Source: Candidatus Methylomirabilota bacterium
Lineage (GTDB): Bacteria > Methylomirabilota > Methylomirabilia > Rokubacteriales > CSP1-6
DNA length: 64,000 nucleotides
Reading direction: 5' to 3'
NCBI GenBank assembly: GCA_035315345.1
Contig: DATFYA010000215.1
Coordinates: 1-64,000 of the forward strand
A program made the translations under genes and the position numbers. Shown piece by piece: positions 16,067-24,770 of this stretch. Under the pieces are notes generated by a model. The model saw only the letters and a list, made by a program, of their open reading frames with translations. It was not told the DNA's origin and made no database searches. Numbering within the stretch: position 1 is the stretch's first letter; each line of letters opens with the position of its first letter.

Positions 16067-16717
16067 CTAGTGCGGGACGGCGTCGGCGCGGCGGAGGCTG
16101 TAGATGTTGATGGCCTTGCGCTTCTGATGGGTGGTGCGCCAGGGCGGCCACTGGACGTGCAGCACGGTCCGATCGACCGCGAACCCGGTTCTTCGGAACG
16201 CGGCGCGGAGCTGGCCGTCGGCCACCCACCCGGGGTCGGCCAGGAGCGCGCGGCCGCCCGCGCGCAGCGTGCGCATGAGGCCGGTACCGATGCCCGGCCA
16301 CTCCACGTCGTCGTAGACCACGTCGCCGCCCACCACCAGATCGTAGGCGTCGGGCGCGAGCCGGTTTCCGCCGTGATTCCAGTCGCCGCCGATGGTCTGG
16401 GCGGGCCCGACGCCGTTGCGGCGGCAGTTGCGCCGCACGACGGCGAGCGCGCCCGCCTCGCGATCGAGGAAGGTCACGTCGGCCCCGAGGCGCCCGCACA
16501 CGATGCCGACCAGGCCGACCCCGCAGCCGAGATCGAGCACGCGCCGGCCCCGCAAGCCGTCCGGGCCGAACCGCTCGACGATGTGGGCCGACAGGCCGAG
16601 GCCGGCCGGCCACACGCGCTGCCAGTAGGAGCGCGTCGAGAGCTTGAGCAGATGCTTCGACGAAGTCTCCTCGATTGAGACGATCCCGACCGCGTCGAGG
16701 GCGAACTCGCGTAGCAC
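16067..16717 (-). CDS. class I SAM-dependent methyltransferase (Methyltransf_16-like)
   Basis: This 216-residue protein carries motif I as VLDLGCGVGLVGI near residue 58 and DVVYDD near 128, a combination typical of the lysine methyltransferases grouped in PF10294. The region SYWQRVWPAGLGLSAHIVE before motif I also fits that group. The frame is open further upstream but would then run into the divergent gene; the GTG at 16717 is the best start. It has no Shine-Dalgarno sequence, but TAGACT (16726-16731, minus) lies 8 bases upstream, so the mRNA may be leaderless. The target protein is unknown. Confidence 0.8.
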   Translation of the reverse strand: MLREFALDAVGIVSIEETSSKHLLKLSTRSYWQRVWPAGLGLSAHIVERFGPDGLRGRRVLDLGCGVGLVGIVCGRLGADVTFLDREAGALAVVRRNCRRNGVGPAQTIGGDWNHGGNRLAPDAYDLVVGGDVVYDDVEWPGIGTGLMRTLRAGGRALLADPGWVADGQLRAAFRRTGFAVDRTVLHVQWPPWRTTHQKRKAINIYSLRRADAVPH

Positions 16718-16725
16718 TAAATCGA

Positions 16726-16731
16726 AGTCTA
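16726..16731 (-). promoter_or_regulatory. possible -10 box (TAGACT) of a leaderless transcript
   Basis: On the minus strand TAGACT lies 8 bases before the GTG start at 16717. No ribosome-binding site is present between them. Confidence 0.35.
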
Positions 16732-16823
16732 GCGCACGTTGATCCGTCCGTCGCGGAGGTTTATGCTCGGCGCGTTCGTTTCGATCCCGGGGCTCGACGG
16801 CAGTTTCGCCAAGGAGGCGCGCG

Positions 16824-17720
16824 ATGGCTCTCTCGGTCGGCTTCATCGGGGTGGGGAACATGGGCAATCCCATGGCGGGCAACGTGCTCAAGGCCGGGTT
16901 CCCCATGACGGTCTACGACATGAACCCGAAGGCCATGGAGAATCTGGTCCAGGCCGGGGCCAAGCGCGCCGGGTCCGCCCAGGAGGTGGTCGAGGGCTGC
17001 CAGGTGGTGCTCACCTCGCTGCCCGCGTCGCCGGACGTCGAGGCGGCCTATCTCCAGCCGGGCGGGCTGGTCGAGCGGGCCCGGCCCGGGACGATCCTGA
17101 TCGACCTCAGCAGCGTGCTGCCCTCGACGCCGCGGAAGATCGAGCCGGTGGCCCGCCAGCGCGGGGTGCACTTCCTCGAGGCACCGGTGAGCGGCGGCGT
17201 GAGCGGGGCGGCCGCGGCGACCCTGGCCATCATGGTCGGCGGCGACGCGGGCGCGCTCAAGCAGGCGGAGCCGGTGCTGCGCGCGATGGGGCCGAACATC
17301 TTCCACGTGGGGCCGGTGGGCGCCGGCAACACCGTGAAGGCGATCAACAACATGATGGCGTGCGTCAACAGCGCCACCATGATGGAGGGCTTCCTCCTGG
17401 GCGTGAAGGCCGGGCTCGACCCGATGACCATCTACGAGGTGGTCAAGGCCAGCAGCGGCGGCAGCAAGGCGATCGAGCGGATTCCGCGCGCCCTCATCCC
17501 GCGCAACTTCGAGCCGGGTTTCAAGGTCGCGCTGATGAACAAGGACCTCGAGACCTTCCACACCATCGCCAAGGAGCTGAACGTCCCGGTGACGTTCTCC
17601 AACCTGGCCCAGCACTACCAGCAGGCCGCGCTGGCCGCCGGCCTCGGCGAGCAGGACACGAGCGTGGTGTTCACGATCATCGAACGCCTGGCCGGCATGA
17701 AGCCGCCGACCCCGCGGTGA
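16824..17720 (+). CDS. NAD(P)-dependent 3-hydroxyisobutyrate dehydrogenase-family enzyme
   Basis: This 298-residue beta-hydroxyacid dehydrogenase has the N-terminal Rossmann motif VGFIGVGNMGNPMAGNVL, the substrate-binding motif FLEAPVSGGVSGA near residue 118, and the catalytic Lys in NTVKAINNMM near 170. The C-terminal helical domain (KVALMNKDLETFHTIAKEL near 235) is standard. Relatives oxidise 3-hydroxyisobutyrate or reduce tartronate semialdehyde. Sequence alone does not separate these. AAGGAGGCGC lies upstream of the ATG. It is followed after 104 bases by a carboxymuconolactone decarboxylase-like gene on the same strand. Confidence 0.92.
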   Translation: MALSVGFIGVGNMGNPMAGNVLKAGFPMTVYDMNPKAMENLVQAGAKRAGSAQEVVEGCQVVLTSLPASPDVEAAYLQPGGLVERARPGTILIDLSSVLPSTPRKIEPVARQRGVHFLEAPVSGGVSGAAAATLAIMVGGDAGALKQAEPVLRAMGPNIFHVGPVGAGNTVKAINNMMACVNSATMMEGFLLGVKAGLDPMTIYEVVKASSGGSKAIERIPRALIPRNFEPGFKVALMNKDLETFHTIAKELNVPVTFSNLAQHYQQAALAAGLGEQDTSVVFTIIERLAGMKPPTPR

Positions 17721-17824
17721 GCGCGATGAAGCTCGGCCTCCACGGTGTCAACCCGGACGCCGGGCGCGCGCTCCGCCTGGCCGCCTGAGACTGCACCCCC
17801 GAGCCCGCATCCCAGGAGGTCGCG

Positions 17825-18205
17825 ATGCCCACGCGCCGTCAGCCCGCGAAGCCCGACCGTCCCGCCGGCGGGACCAGGAACCCCTACGGCTATCCCTTCT
17901 GGGAGTGGGTGGCGAGGGAGGATCCGGAGTACGTGAAGGCGCGGCAGCCGCTGAGCGCGCTGTCCATCGGCGAGGGCAAGGAGCTGTCGGTGAAGCATCG
18001 CGAGATGGTGATCATCGGCATCCTGGCCTTCCGCGGCCGGAAGGAGGGCGTGATCGCCCACATGCGGCGGGCCATCGAGCACGGCGCCACGAAGCGCGAG
18101 CTGCTCGAGGCCATCCAGTCCGCCGCGGTGCCGGGCGGCGGCCCCACCTTCAGCACCGGCGCGCAGGCCCTGATGGAGCTGGATCGCGCGGGCGCCTTCG
18201 AATAG
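17825..18205 (+). CDS. carboxymuconolactone decarboxylase-family protein
   Basis: This 126-residue protein has an all-helical AhpD/CMD-like pattern, with ELSVKHREMVIIGILAFRGR near residue 55 and IAHMRRAIEHGATKRELLEAI near 77-97. The CxxC pair of peroxidase-type AhpD proteins is absent, so a decarboxylase or isomerase-like role is more likely than a redox one. AGGAGGTCGCG precedes the ATG, a strong ribosome-binding site. It lies just downstream of the hydroxyacid dehydrogenase gene and convergent to the amidohydrolase. The substrate is unknown. Confidence 0.85.
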   Translation: MPTRRQPAKPDRPAGGTRNPYGYPFWEWVAREDPEYVKARQPLSALSIGEGKELSVKHREMVIIGILAFRGRKEGVIAHMRRAIEHGATKRELLEAIQSAAVPGGGPTFSTGAQALMELDRAGAFE

Positions 18206-18223
18206 CGCCGGACCGCGCGCCGG

Positions 18224-19222
18224 CTAGAGCCCGAGCAGGGACTCCAGGTTGCGCCAGAGGATGCGCTCCTTCTCCTCCTGGCTCAGGCGCGTCAAGCCCC
18301 GCACCCACGCGACCGGCGACGGATGCCAGGGCACGAACGGCCAGTCGCTGCCCATCACCACGCGGTCGATGCCGACCTCGTCGATCAGGAAGCGCAGCGT
18401 CTGCTCGTTGCCGACCACGGTGTCGTAGTAGAGCCGCCGCTGATACTGGCTCGGGGCCTGGGAAATGCTCCGGCGCTCGGCCGGAGTGTTCTGCCAGGCG
18501 CGGTCCAGGCGCCCCATCGCATGGCACGCCGGCCCGCCGCCGTGGGCGATGCAGGCCTTGAGCCCCGGGCACTGCTCGAGGATGCCGCCCAGGATCAGGA
18601 TCGCCACGACGATGGCGTCCTCGACGATCACGCCCAGGCTGTTGAAGAGCCCGTAGCGGCCCGCCCGCTCCACCATGAAGTTGTGCTGGGGCTGCGGGTG
18701 GAAGAAGAGCACCGCCCCCATCGCCTCGGCCGCCCGGAAGAGCGGCCGGAAGCGCGGCTCGTCCCAGTTCTCGCCGTTCACCACCGTGTCCAGCTCGGCG
18801 CCCTTGAGCCCGAGCACGGTGACCGCGCGCTCCAGCTCCCCGATGGCGAGCGCGACGTCGGACACCGGCAGGGTCGCCAGCCCGGCGAACCGCTGCGGCC
18901 ACTGCCGGGTCATCGCCGCGATCTCGTCGTTGACCTCGCGGGCCAGGGCGAGGCCGCGCGGCCCGTCGAGGTGATAGCCGAAGAACGGGGTGTGGATCGA
19001 GACGACCTGCACGTCCACGCCCTGGGCGTCCATGTCCTGCAGCCGCTCCTCGGGGGTGAAGCGCACCTTGGGCGAGGTGAACGCGATGCGCCGGCCGCCG
19101 CCGACGAACGTGCCCACGCCCTCGCCCGCCTCGTAGCGGTAGCCGTGCCAGTCGCGGCCGGTCTCGGCGGCACGCCAGGCCGACCGGGGAACCAGATGGG
19201 CGTGGACGTCGATGGCTCTCAT
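18224..19222 (-). CDS. amidohydrolase family protein (ACMSD-like, Amidohydro_2)
   Basis: This 332-residue metal-dependent hydrolase or decarboxylase has the metal-binding DVHAHLVP at residues 5-12, FFHPQPQHN near 177, IAHGGGPACHAMGR near 230, and GSDWPFVPWHPS near 293 with the final Asp ligand. This set matches aminocarboxymuconate-semialdehyde decarboxylase and related non-oxidative decarboxylases. The start overlaps the stop of the HdeD-like gene as ATGA. The Trp-rich active-site region fits a decarboxylase of an aromatic or muconate acid, but this is inference from the family. Confidence 0.9.
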   Translation of the reverse strand: MRAIDVHAHLVPRSAWRAAETGRDWHGYRYEAGEGVGTFVGGGRRIAFTSPKVRFTPEERLQDMDAQGVDVQVVSIHTPFFGYHLDGPRGLALAREVNDEIAAMTRQWPQRFAGLATLPVSDVALAIGELERAVTVLGLKGAELDTVVNGENWDEPRFRPLFRAAEAMGAVLFFHPQPQHNFMVERAGRYGLFNSLGVIVEDAIVVAILILGGILEQCPGLKACIAHGGGPACHAMGRLDRAWQNTPAERRSISQAPSQYQRRLYYDTVVGNEQTLRFLIDEVGIDRVVMGSDWPFVPWHPSPVAWVRGLTRLSQEEKERILWRNLESLLGL

Positions 19223-19764
19223 TGACGCGGGCGGCCGGCCAGCGCGGCCATGGTCCACGACCATCCGATCATGATCATGTCGACGCCCACGAACGTGCCG
19301 ATCAGCCAGATCGCGGCCCCGGGCAGCTGCCGCCAGATGAAGATGCCGAGCAGGAGGGTGACCGCACCGCTCAGCAGGATCCAGCCCCGGTGCGGGACCG
19401 ACATCACCAGCGCGGCTCCGATACGGAAGAGGCCGCCGATCAGGAAGAACATGGCCATGAGCAGCGTGAGCACCACCGCGCCCGCGGCCGGGTTCATCAC
19501 CAGCAGGAAGCCGGCCGTCCCCGACAATACCCCGTTCGCCACGTGCAGGATGGTACCCGCCCAGCGCGCGTTCTTGAAGGCGTACACCGTCTCCGTGCCC
19601 CCGGTGACCAGCAGGAGCCATCCGAAGGCGAGCACCGACACGAGCGTGGTCACGAAGGAGACCGCGAGGGCCAGGGTGCCGAACGCGATGAGGACGATGC
19701 CGAGGGTCAATAGGGGTGTCCATCGGGTCGGCAGCTGTCCCGGCTCGATGATGTGGGTCGCCAT
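19219..19764 (-). CDS. HdeD-family (DUF308) membrane protein
   Basis: This 181-residue protein has six hydrophobic helices arranged as in HdeD/DUF308 proteins, with LLVTGGTETVYAFKNARWAG near residue 55 and FLIGGLFRIGAALVMSV near 108 as the repeated GG/F segments. HdeD of E. coli is linked to acid resistance at high cell density, but most homologues have no known role. GGGGGAGG is placed well before the ATG at 19764; a GTG two codons upstream is an alternative. Translational coupling to an amidohydrolase is unexpected for this family. Confidence 0.85.
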   Translation of the reverse strand: MATHIIEPGQLPTRWTPLLTLGIVLIAFGTLALAVSFVTTLVSVLAFGWLLLVTGGTETVYAFKNARWAGTILHVANGVLSGTAGFLLVMNPAAGAVVLTLLMAMFFLIGGLFRIGAALVMSVPHRGWILLSGAVTLLLGIFIWRQLPGAAIWLIGTFVGVDMIMIGWSWTMAALAGRPRQ

Positions 19765-19906
19765 GATCACCTCCCCCGGAGGGCCCCGGGGCCGACCGAG
19801 ATCTCGAAGTGGACGTCAGCGCGTGGCACGCCCGCCCATACTAGGGGCCCGGCGCCCGCGCGCCATCGGACCTTGGTCGTACCCCGGCGCCGTCCTCGGC
19901 GCGCTC

Positions 19907-19938
19907 TTGACTGTGAGTACACTGTAAATATACAGTGT
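19907..19938 (+). promoter_or_regulatory. promoter with overlapping TetR-type operator
   Basis: TTGACT (19907-19912) and TATACA (19929-19934) are 16 bases apart. A perfect palindrome, ACACTGTAAATATACAGTGT (19919-19938, 8-bp arms and a 4-base centre), covers the -10 box. The segment is sharply AT-richer than its surroundings. The downstream operon encodes a Rieske oxygenase and a TetR regulator, so autoregulation by that TetR is the simplest reading. Confidence 0.7.
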
Positions 19939-19983
19939 CCATCCATGAGCATCAGACGCCGTGCCGAACCGGAGGAGGCTCCC

Positions 19984-20922
19984 ATGCGCCCGACCCTGGC
20001 GAAGCGACGGACCGAGAAGATCCCCGCGGGCTATCACCGATCCTGGTTTCCGCTGGCGCTGGCGCGCGAGATCCCGGCCGGGCAGGCGATCGGACGGGAC
20101 GTGCTCGGCACGCGGGTCGTCTGCTACCGGGATGCCTCGGGCCGCGCGGTGGTCCAGGGCGCCTACTGCCCGCACCTGGGCGCCGATCTCTCGGTGGGGC
20201 AGGTGATCGATGGGCAGATCCGCTGCGCCTACCACCACTGGCGGTTCGACTGCGCGGGCCGCTGCGTCGACATCCCGGCCGGCGATCGCATCCCGCCGGC
20301 GGCGCGGATCGCCACGTATCCGAGCATCGAGGCGTGGGGCCTGATCTGGATCTTCAACGGCGAATCGCCGACGTTCGAGCCGCCGCGCATCCCCGGCGCC
20401 GACGAGGGCGATCTGGTCGTCGAGACGCACTTCCGCGGCGTGCGCGACACCGAGCCCTGGGTGGGCACCTCCAACGGCGTCGACTTCCAGCACCTGCGCA
20501 CGCTCCACGGCCTGCCCGCGGTGGACCCGGACGCGGTGCGGGTGGGCGAGCACTCCATCGACTACCGGATCGCGTCGGAGGCCTTCGTGCAGGAGGGGCT
20601 CATCACCGGCGTGAACACGTTCTCGCAGCACCTGGCCTTCGGCGACGAGGACATGTTCATGCTGTTCAGCGGCGCGCCGATCACCCACGGTCGCTCCATG
20701 GGGTTCTACGCCTACGGCGTGCGGGACGGCGGCCGGGGCCGCGACGCGGTGGCCGAGCAGCTCGAGTCGGTGGGCCGGCTGGTGCGCCAGCTCCTCGCGG
20801 AGGACGCGCCGGTGCTCGACACCATCCGCTTCCGCCCGGGTGTGCTGGTCGCCTCCGACCGGCACCTGGCGCGCTTCTTCCAGTACGTGCGCCGGTTCCC
20901 GCGCGCGCACCCGCCGGCCTGA
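19984..20922 (+). CDS. Rieske non-heme iron oxygenase, catalytic (alpha-type) subunit
   Basis: This 312-residue protein has an N-terminal Rieske [2Fe-2S] domain with CPHLGADL near residue 58 and CAYHHWRFD near 78 (CxH and CxxH). The mononuclear iron site is NGVDFQHLRTLHG near 165, the standard N-x2-D-x2-H-x4-H. It is at the short end for the family. The ATG at 19984 follows GGAGGAGG; a start at 19945 would add 13 residues. No ferredoxin or reductase gene is adjacent, so electrons must come from elsewhere. Related proteins demethylate or hydroxylate aromatic and steroidal compounds. Confidence 0.92.
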   Translation: MRPTLAKRRTEKIPAGYHRSWFPLALAREIPAGQAIGRDVLGTRVVCYRDASGRAVVQGAYCPHLGADLSVGQVIDGQIRCAYHHWRFDCAGRCVDIPAGDRIPPAARIATYPSIEAWGLIWIFNGESPTFEPPRIPGADEGDLVVETHFRGVRDTEPWVGTSNGVDFQHLRTLHGLPAVDPDAVRVGEHSIDYRIASEAFVQEGLITGVNTFSQHLAFGDEDMFMLFSGAPITHGRSMGFYAYGVRDGGRGRDAVAEQLESVGRLVRQLLAEDAPVLDTIRFRPGVLVASDRHLARFFQYVRRFPRAHPPA

Positions 20923-20924
20923 CC

Positions 20925-21572
20925 GTGCCGCGCAACCTCTCGAAGGCCGACGTCGAGGCGTTCCGGGCGCGGCTCTGCGCGGTGGCCCAGAAGCGCTTCG
21001 CCCGGCAGGGCGTCGACGGGGTCAGCATGCGTCAGCTCGCCGACGAGCTGGGCTGCAGCCCGATGACCCCGTACCGTTACTTCCGCGACAAGGAGGAGAT
21101 CCTCGCCGCGGTGCGGGCCGCCGCCTTCGACCGCTTCGCGCAGGCGCTGGAAGAGGCGGCGCGGCAGACGCGCGGCGACCTGCGCGCGGGCGGTCAGGCG
21201 ATGGGCGAGGCCTACATCCGCTTCGCCCTCGGCGATCCCGAGGGGTACCGGCTGATGTTCGACCTGGCGCAGCCGCACCCCGACCGCTACCCGGATCTGG
21301 TCCGCGCGAGCAATCGGGCGCGCGGCATGATGAGCGCGGCGCTGGAGGGCCTGGTGAAGGCCGGCGTCTTCACCGGCGATCCCCAGCTCATGGGCTACGT
21401 CTTCTGGGCCACCATGCACGGCCTGGTCGTCCTGCACCTGGCCGGCAAGCTGCCCGACAAGCCCGACTTCCGCGCGATCCAGCGCGAGGCGATGCGCCTG
21501 CTGGTGGCCGGCGCGCGATCGGGCGCGGTCGCGCCCGGCCCGCGTTCGGCGCGACGGAGGAAGACGTCGTGA
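20925..21572 (+). CDS. TetR/AcrR-family transcriptional regulator
   Basis: This 215-residue regulator has the N-terminal helix-turn-helix VSMRQLADELGCSPMTPYRYF at about residues 30-52, then the KEEILAAVRAAAFDRF linker helix. The C-terminal part (IRFALGDPEGYRLMFDL and VFWATMHGLVVLHLAGKL) resembles the TetR_C_25/WHG ligand-binding domain. The GTG start lies 2 bases after the Rieske stop, so both are made from one transcript. It probably binds the palindrome upstream of the Rieske gene and releases it in response to the oxygenase substrate. Confidence 0.92.
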   Translation: MPRNLSKADVEAFRARLCAVAQKRFARQGVDGVSMRQLADELGCSPMTPYRYFRDKEEILAAVRAAAFDRFAQALEEAARQTRGDLRAGGQAMGEAYIRFALGDPEGYRLMFDLAQPHPDRYPDLVRASNRARGMMSAALEGLVKAGVFTGDPQLMGYVFWATMHGLVVLHLAGKLPDKPDFRAIQREAMRLLVAGARSGAVAPGPRSARRRKTS

Positions 21573-21632
21573 CCATCGTGCGGCGTGCGGCCGCCTCGGC
21601 CACCGCCTTCGCCGCAGGGAGCCGCCGGTACT

Positions 21633-23954
21633 TTAGCGCCGTGCCGTGAGCGCCGCGCGCAGGCGCGGGGCGGTGAGCGGCATGTCCACGTGCGTGATAC
21701 CGAGGGGCGCCAGCGCGTCCACCGCCGCGTTGACCATCGCGGGCGGCATCGCGATGCAGCCGGCCTCGCCCAGGCCCTTGGCCCCGAGGGGATTGCGGGG
21801 CGAGGGCGTGTGCATCTTCTCGATCAGCACCGCCGGCATGTCCTCCGCGCGCGGGATCGCGTAGTCCATCAGGGTGCTGGTCAGGCACTGCCCGTCCGCG
21901 TCGTAGACGATGGCCTCCATCAGGGCCTGGCCGAGCCCCTGCGCCAGCGAGCCGTGCAGCTGCCCCTCGGCCAGCAGCGGATTGATGATGGTGCCCGCGT
22001 CGTCCACCCACACGAGCCGCTCGATGACGAGGCGGCCGGTCTCCGGATCCACCGCGACCGCGCAGACCACCGTGCCGAAGCTCCAGCACTCCGCCTCGGC
22101 CTGGAAGTAGGTGGTGGCCTCGAGCCCGGGCGTGTCGCCCGCGGGCAGCGCCTGGCCGCCCGCGTAGGCCGCCCCCGCGACCTCCCTCCACGTGACGCGC
22201 TTGGCGGGCACGCCGGCGACGTGGAAGCCGCCGCGGGCCGCGACGACGTCCTCGACCGCGGCCTCCAGCAGCCGGGCCGCGATGCGCCGGCCCTTGTCGC
22301 GCACCTCCACCGACACCCGCGCCAGCGCGCCGCCACCCAGGGCCACGCTGCGGCTGCCGAAGGTGCCGAAGCCCTCCGGCCCCGAGCGGGTATCGCCGTG
22401 GAGCACGGTGACGTCGTCGGGGGTGAGGCCGAGGTGGTCGGCCACCACCTGGGCGAACGTGGTCTCGTGCCCCTGACCGTGGGCGCTCGAGCCGGTGATC
22501 GCGGTGACCTTGCCGGAGCGCTCGACGCGGATCGCGCCGCTCTCCCAGCCCAGCGCGCACGGCTCCACGTAGGACGCGAGCCCGACGCCGACGATCTCGC
22601 CACGGGCCCGCCGCTCGGCCTGCTGCCGCCGGAGGCCGTCGTAGTCGGCCGCCTTCAGGGCACGCTCCAGCGCCTGCGGATAATCTCCGGAGTCGTAGAC
22701 CTGGCCGGTGATGGTCCGGAACGGGAAGCGATCGGCCGCGATGAAATTGCGCCGGCGCAGGTCGGCCGGGTCCAGCCCGAGCGCGCGCGCCGCGGTGTCC
22801 ATCAGCCGCTCGATGAAGAAGCAGGCCTCGGGGCGCCCGGCGCCGCGGTAGGCCGCCACCGGCGCGGTCGTGGTCACCGCGCCGGACACCGTGATGTCGC
22901 ACGACGGGATCACGTAGGCGCCGGGCAGCAGCCGGGCGTGGTTCCAGGGCGAACCGGCGGCCGCGTTCATGAGCGAGGCGCCGAGCGGCGAGGCGATGGT
23001 CGCGCGCAGGCCGGTGATGCGCCCGTCGGCGTCCAGCGCCAGCGCGCCCTCGCACAGAGAGCCGCGCGCCTGGTTGGTGGTGAGCTGGTCCTCGCGGCGC
23101 AGCGCGACCCACTTGACCGGACGCCCGAGCTGCCGGGCGAGCCAGGCGAGCAGCACGTCCTCGCGGTAGGGCCCGGTCTTCACCCCGAAGCCGCCGCCCA
23201 CGTCCGGAGCGATCACCCGCACCCGGCTCTCGGGCAGGTCGAGCAGGCGCGCCACCTCGGCCCGGATGCGGAACGGGGCCTGGCAGGAGACCCACATCGA
23301 CAGCTCCTCGGCGAAGCGATCCCAGCTGGCCAGCACCGCGCGCGGCTCCATCGCCACCGCCGACACGCGTGCCTGAGCCACGTCGAGCGTCACCACGTGC
23401 GCGGCCGCGCGGAAGGCGGCGGCCGCGTCGCCCTCGCGGAGCGCGCGGGTCAGCGCCCGGTTGCCCGCGACCTCCGGGAAGAGCTGCGGGGCGCCGGCGG
23501 CGAGGGACGGTCCGGGCTCGGACAGGGCCGGCAGCGGCTCGTAGTCGACCTCGATCAGGTCGAGGGCGTCGTGGGCGCGATAGGCATCGTCGGCCACCAC
23601 CGCGGCGACCGGCACGCCGGTCGAGTGCACGTGGGTGTCGGCCACGATCGGATGCGGCGGCACGCGCATGTCCGGCATCAGACGGTTCACCGGCATGGGC
23701 CCGAGGGTGGCCACGTCCTTGCCGGTCACCACCAGCCGCACGCCCGGAGCGCGGCGCGCGGCCTCGACGTCGAGGCGGGTGATGCGGGCGTGGGCGTGCG
23801 CGGAGCGCAGCAGCGCCACGTGCAGGCAGCCCGGCGGGGTCATGTCGTCCACGTACGCGCCGGCGCCGATCAGCAGCCGGTGGTCTTCTCGTCGCTTGAG
23901 GGGGCGCCCGATCCAGCCGTCGCCGTGCCCGTCGCTCGCCGCGCGGTCGGTCAT
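21633..23954 (-). CDS. xanthine dehydrogenase-family molybdopterin-binding subunit (form II CoxL-like)
   Basis: This 773-residue protein is the molybdenum-cofactor subunit of an aldehyde/xanthine/CO dehydrogenase-type enzyme. It opens GWIGRPLKRREDHRLLIGAGAYVDD, has APDVGGGFGVK near residue 250, the active-site loop AYRGAGRPE near 355, GQGHETTFAQVVADHLG near 485, and the catalytic Glu in GAKGLGEAG near 725. The loop is not the AYRCSFR of true CO dehydrogenase, so CO oxidation should not be assumed. The FAD and [2Fe-2S] subunits usually encoded beside it are absent; the upstream neighbour is a hydrolase. Confidence 0.93.
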   Translation of the reverse strand: MTDRAASDGHGDGWIGRPLKRREDHRLLIGAGAYVDDMTPPGCLHVALLRSAHAHARITRLDVEAARRAPGVRLVVTGKDVATLGPMPVNRLMPDMRVPPHPIVADTHVHSTGVPVAAVVADDAYRAHDALDLIEVDYEPLPALSEPGPSLAAGAPQLFPEVAGNRALTRALREGDAAAAFRAAAHVVTLDVAQARVSAVAMEPRAVLASWDRFAEELSMWVSCQAPFRIRAEVARLLDLPESRVRVIAPDVGGGFGVKTGPYREDVLLAWLARQLGRPVKWVALRREDQLTTNQARGSLCEGALALDADGRITGLRATIASPLGASLMNAAAGSPWNHARLLPGAYVIPSCDITVSGAVTTTAPVAAYRGAGRPEACFFIERLMDTAARALGLDPADLRRRNFIAADRFPFRTITGQVYDSGDYPQALERALKAADYDGLRRQQAERRARGEIVGVGLASYVEPCALGWESGAIRVERSGKVTAITGSSAHGQGHETTFAQVVADHLGLTPDDVTVLHGDTRSGPEGFGTFGSRSVALGGGALARVSVEVRDKGRRIAARLLEAAVEDVVAARGGFHVAGVPAKRVTWREVAGAAYAGGQALPAGDTPGLEATTYFQAEAECWSFGTVVCAVAVDPETGRLVIERLVWVDDAGTIINPLLAEGQLHGSLAQGLGQALMEAIVYDADGQCLTSTLMDYAIPRAEDMPAVLIEKMHTPSPRNPLGAKGLGEAGCIAMPPAMVNAAVDALAPLGITHVDMPLTAPRLRAALTARR

Positions 23955-23959
23955 CGTGT

Positions 23960-24745
23960 CTACCGGGGCAGGAATCGGGAGACCGCCGAGACGAAGGCCT
24001 CCGGCTGCTCGTAGGGCAGCATGTGCGCGGCGTCGGGAATCATCTCGACGGTGGCGCCCGGGATGAGCCGGCCCCACTGGCGGGCGTACGCGGGAACGAT
24101 CAGTCGATCGGCGTCGCCCCAGAGCACCAGCGTGGGCGCGGCGACGCGGTACAGCCGCTTGGAGACCCGCCGGTTCGGGATCGGGAACAGGATCTTGCCC
24201 GCCATGGCGAGCCGCCGCTGCTGGCCCAGGTAGAACGCCTTGAACGCCTCCATGTCCGAGAAGTCCACGCCGCCGGTGAGCAGGGTCTGCCCTTGCGCGG
24301 GGTCCTGGAACAGCAGCTCGACGAGCTCTCCGGGCAGCAGCGCGAAGATGTCCGGGATCGGGTGCTCCTCGAGCCAGAGCCCCGCGGCGGCCACCAGGAC
24401 GAGCCGGTCCACGTCGCGCGGCGCGACCGCGGCCATCTCCGCCGCGATCATCCCGCCCATCGAATGGCCGATCAGATGCGGGCGGGTGAGACCGAGCGCC
24501 GAGACGACGTCCCAGCCGTGCAGCGTGAAGTCGAGCATGTCCTCCAGCAATTCCTCGCCGGTGGACTCGCCGTAGCCGGGCAGCTCGGGTGCGAAGACGT
24601 GGTAGCGCGCGGCGAGCCGATCGAGGAACGGGTTGTCGGCGAGGAGGCCGCCCGCGCCGTGGAGGAAGACGACCGGCGGCCCGCTGCCCGCCTCCAGCAC
24701 GCGGCAGCGCGCGCCGCGACGAGTCTCGATGGTCAGCGCTTTCAT
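23960..24745 (-). CDS. alpha/beta fold hydrolase
   Basis: This 261-residue protein shows VVFLHGAGGLLADNPF near residue 25, the nucleophile elbow GHSMGGMIAAEM near 93, the acid in VLWGDADRLIVP near 210, and the His in DAAHMLPYEQPEAF near 240. It has the size of meta-cleavage-product hydrolases and lactonases. It lies 5 bases upstream of the CoxL-like gene and 25 bases downstream of an LLM gene on the same strand, so the three probably form one operon. The Shine-Dalgarno sequence is poor. Confidence 0.92.
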   Translation of the reverse strand: MKALTIETRRGARCRVLEAGSGPPVVFLHGAGGLLADNPFLDRLAARYHVFAPELPGYGESTGEELLEDMLDFTLHGWDVVSALGLTRPHLIGHSMGGMIAAEMAAVAPRDVDRLVLVAAAGLWLEEHPIPDIFALLPGELVELLFQDPAQGQTLLTGGVDFSDMEAFKAFYLGQQRRLAMAGKILFPIPNRRVSKRLYRVAAPTLVLWGDADRLIVPAYARQWGRLIPGATVEMIPDAAHMLPYEQPEAFVSAVSRFLPR

Positions 24746-24770
24746 GCCGTGGACTCTGTCGCGCGCGGGA

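Noticed and set aside
21633-23954. Aerobic CO dehydrogenase (CoxL)
   Set aside because: The active-site loop is AYRGAGR instead of AYRCSFR, and no CoxM or CoxS gene is adjacent. I keep only the general molybdoenzyme family.
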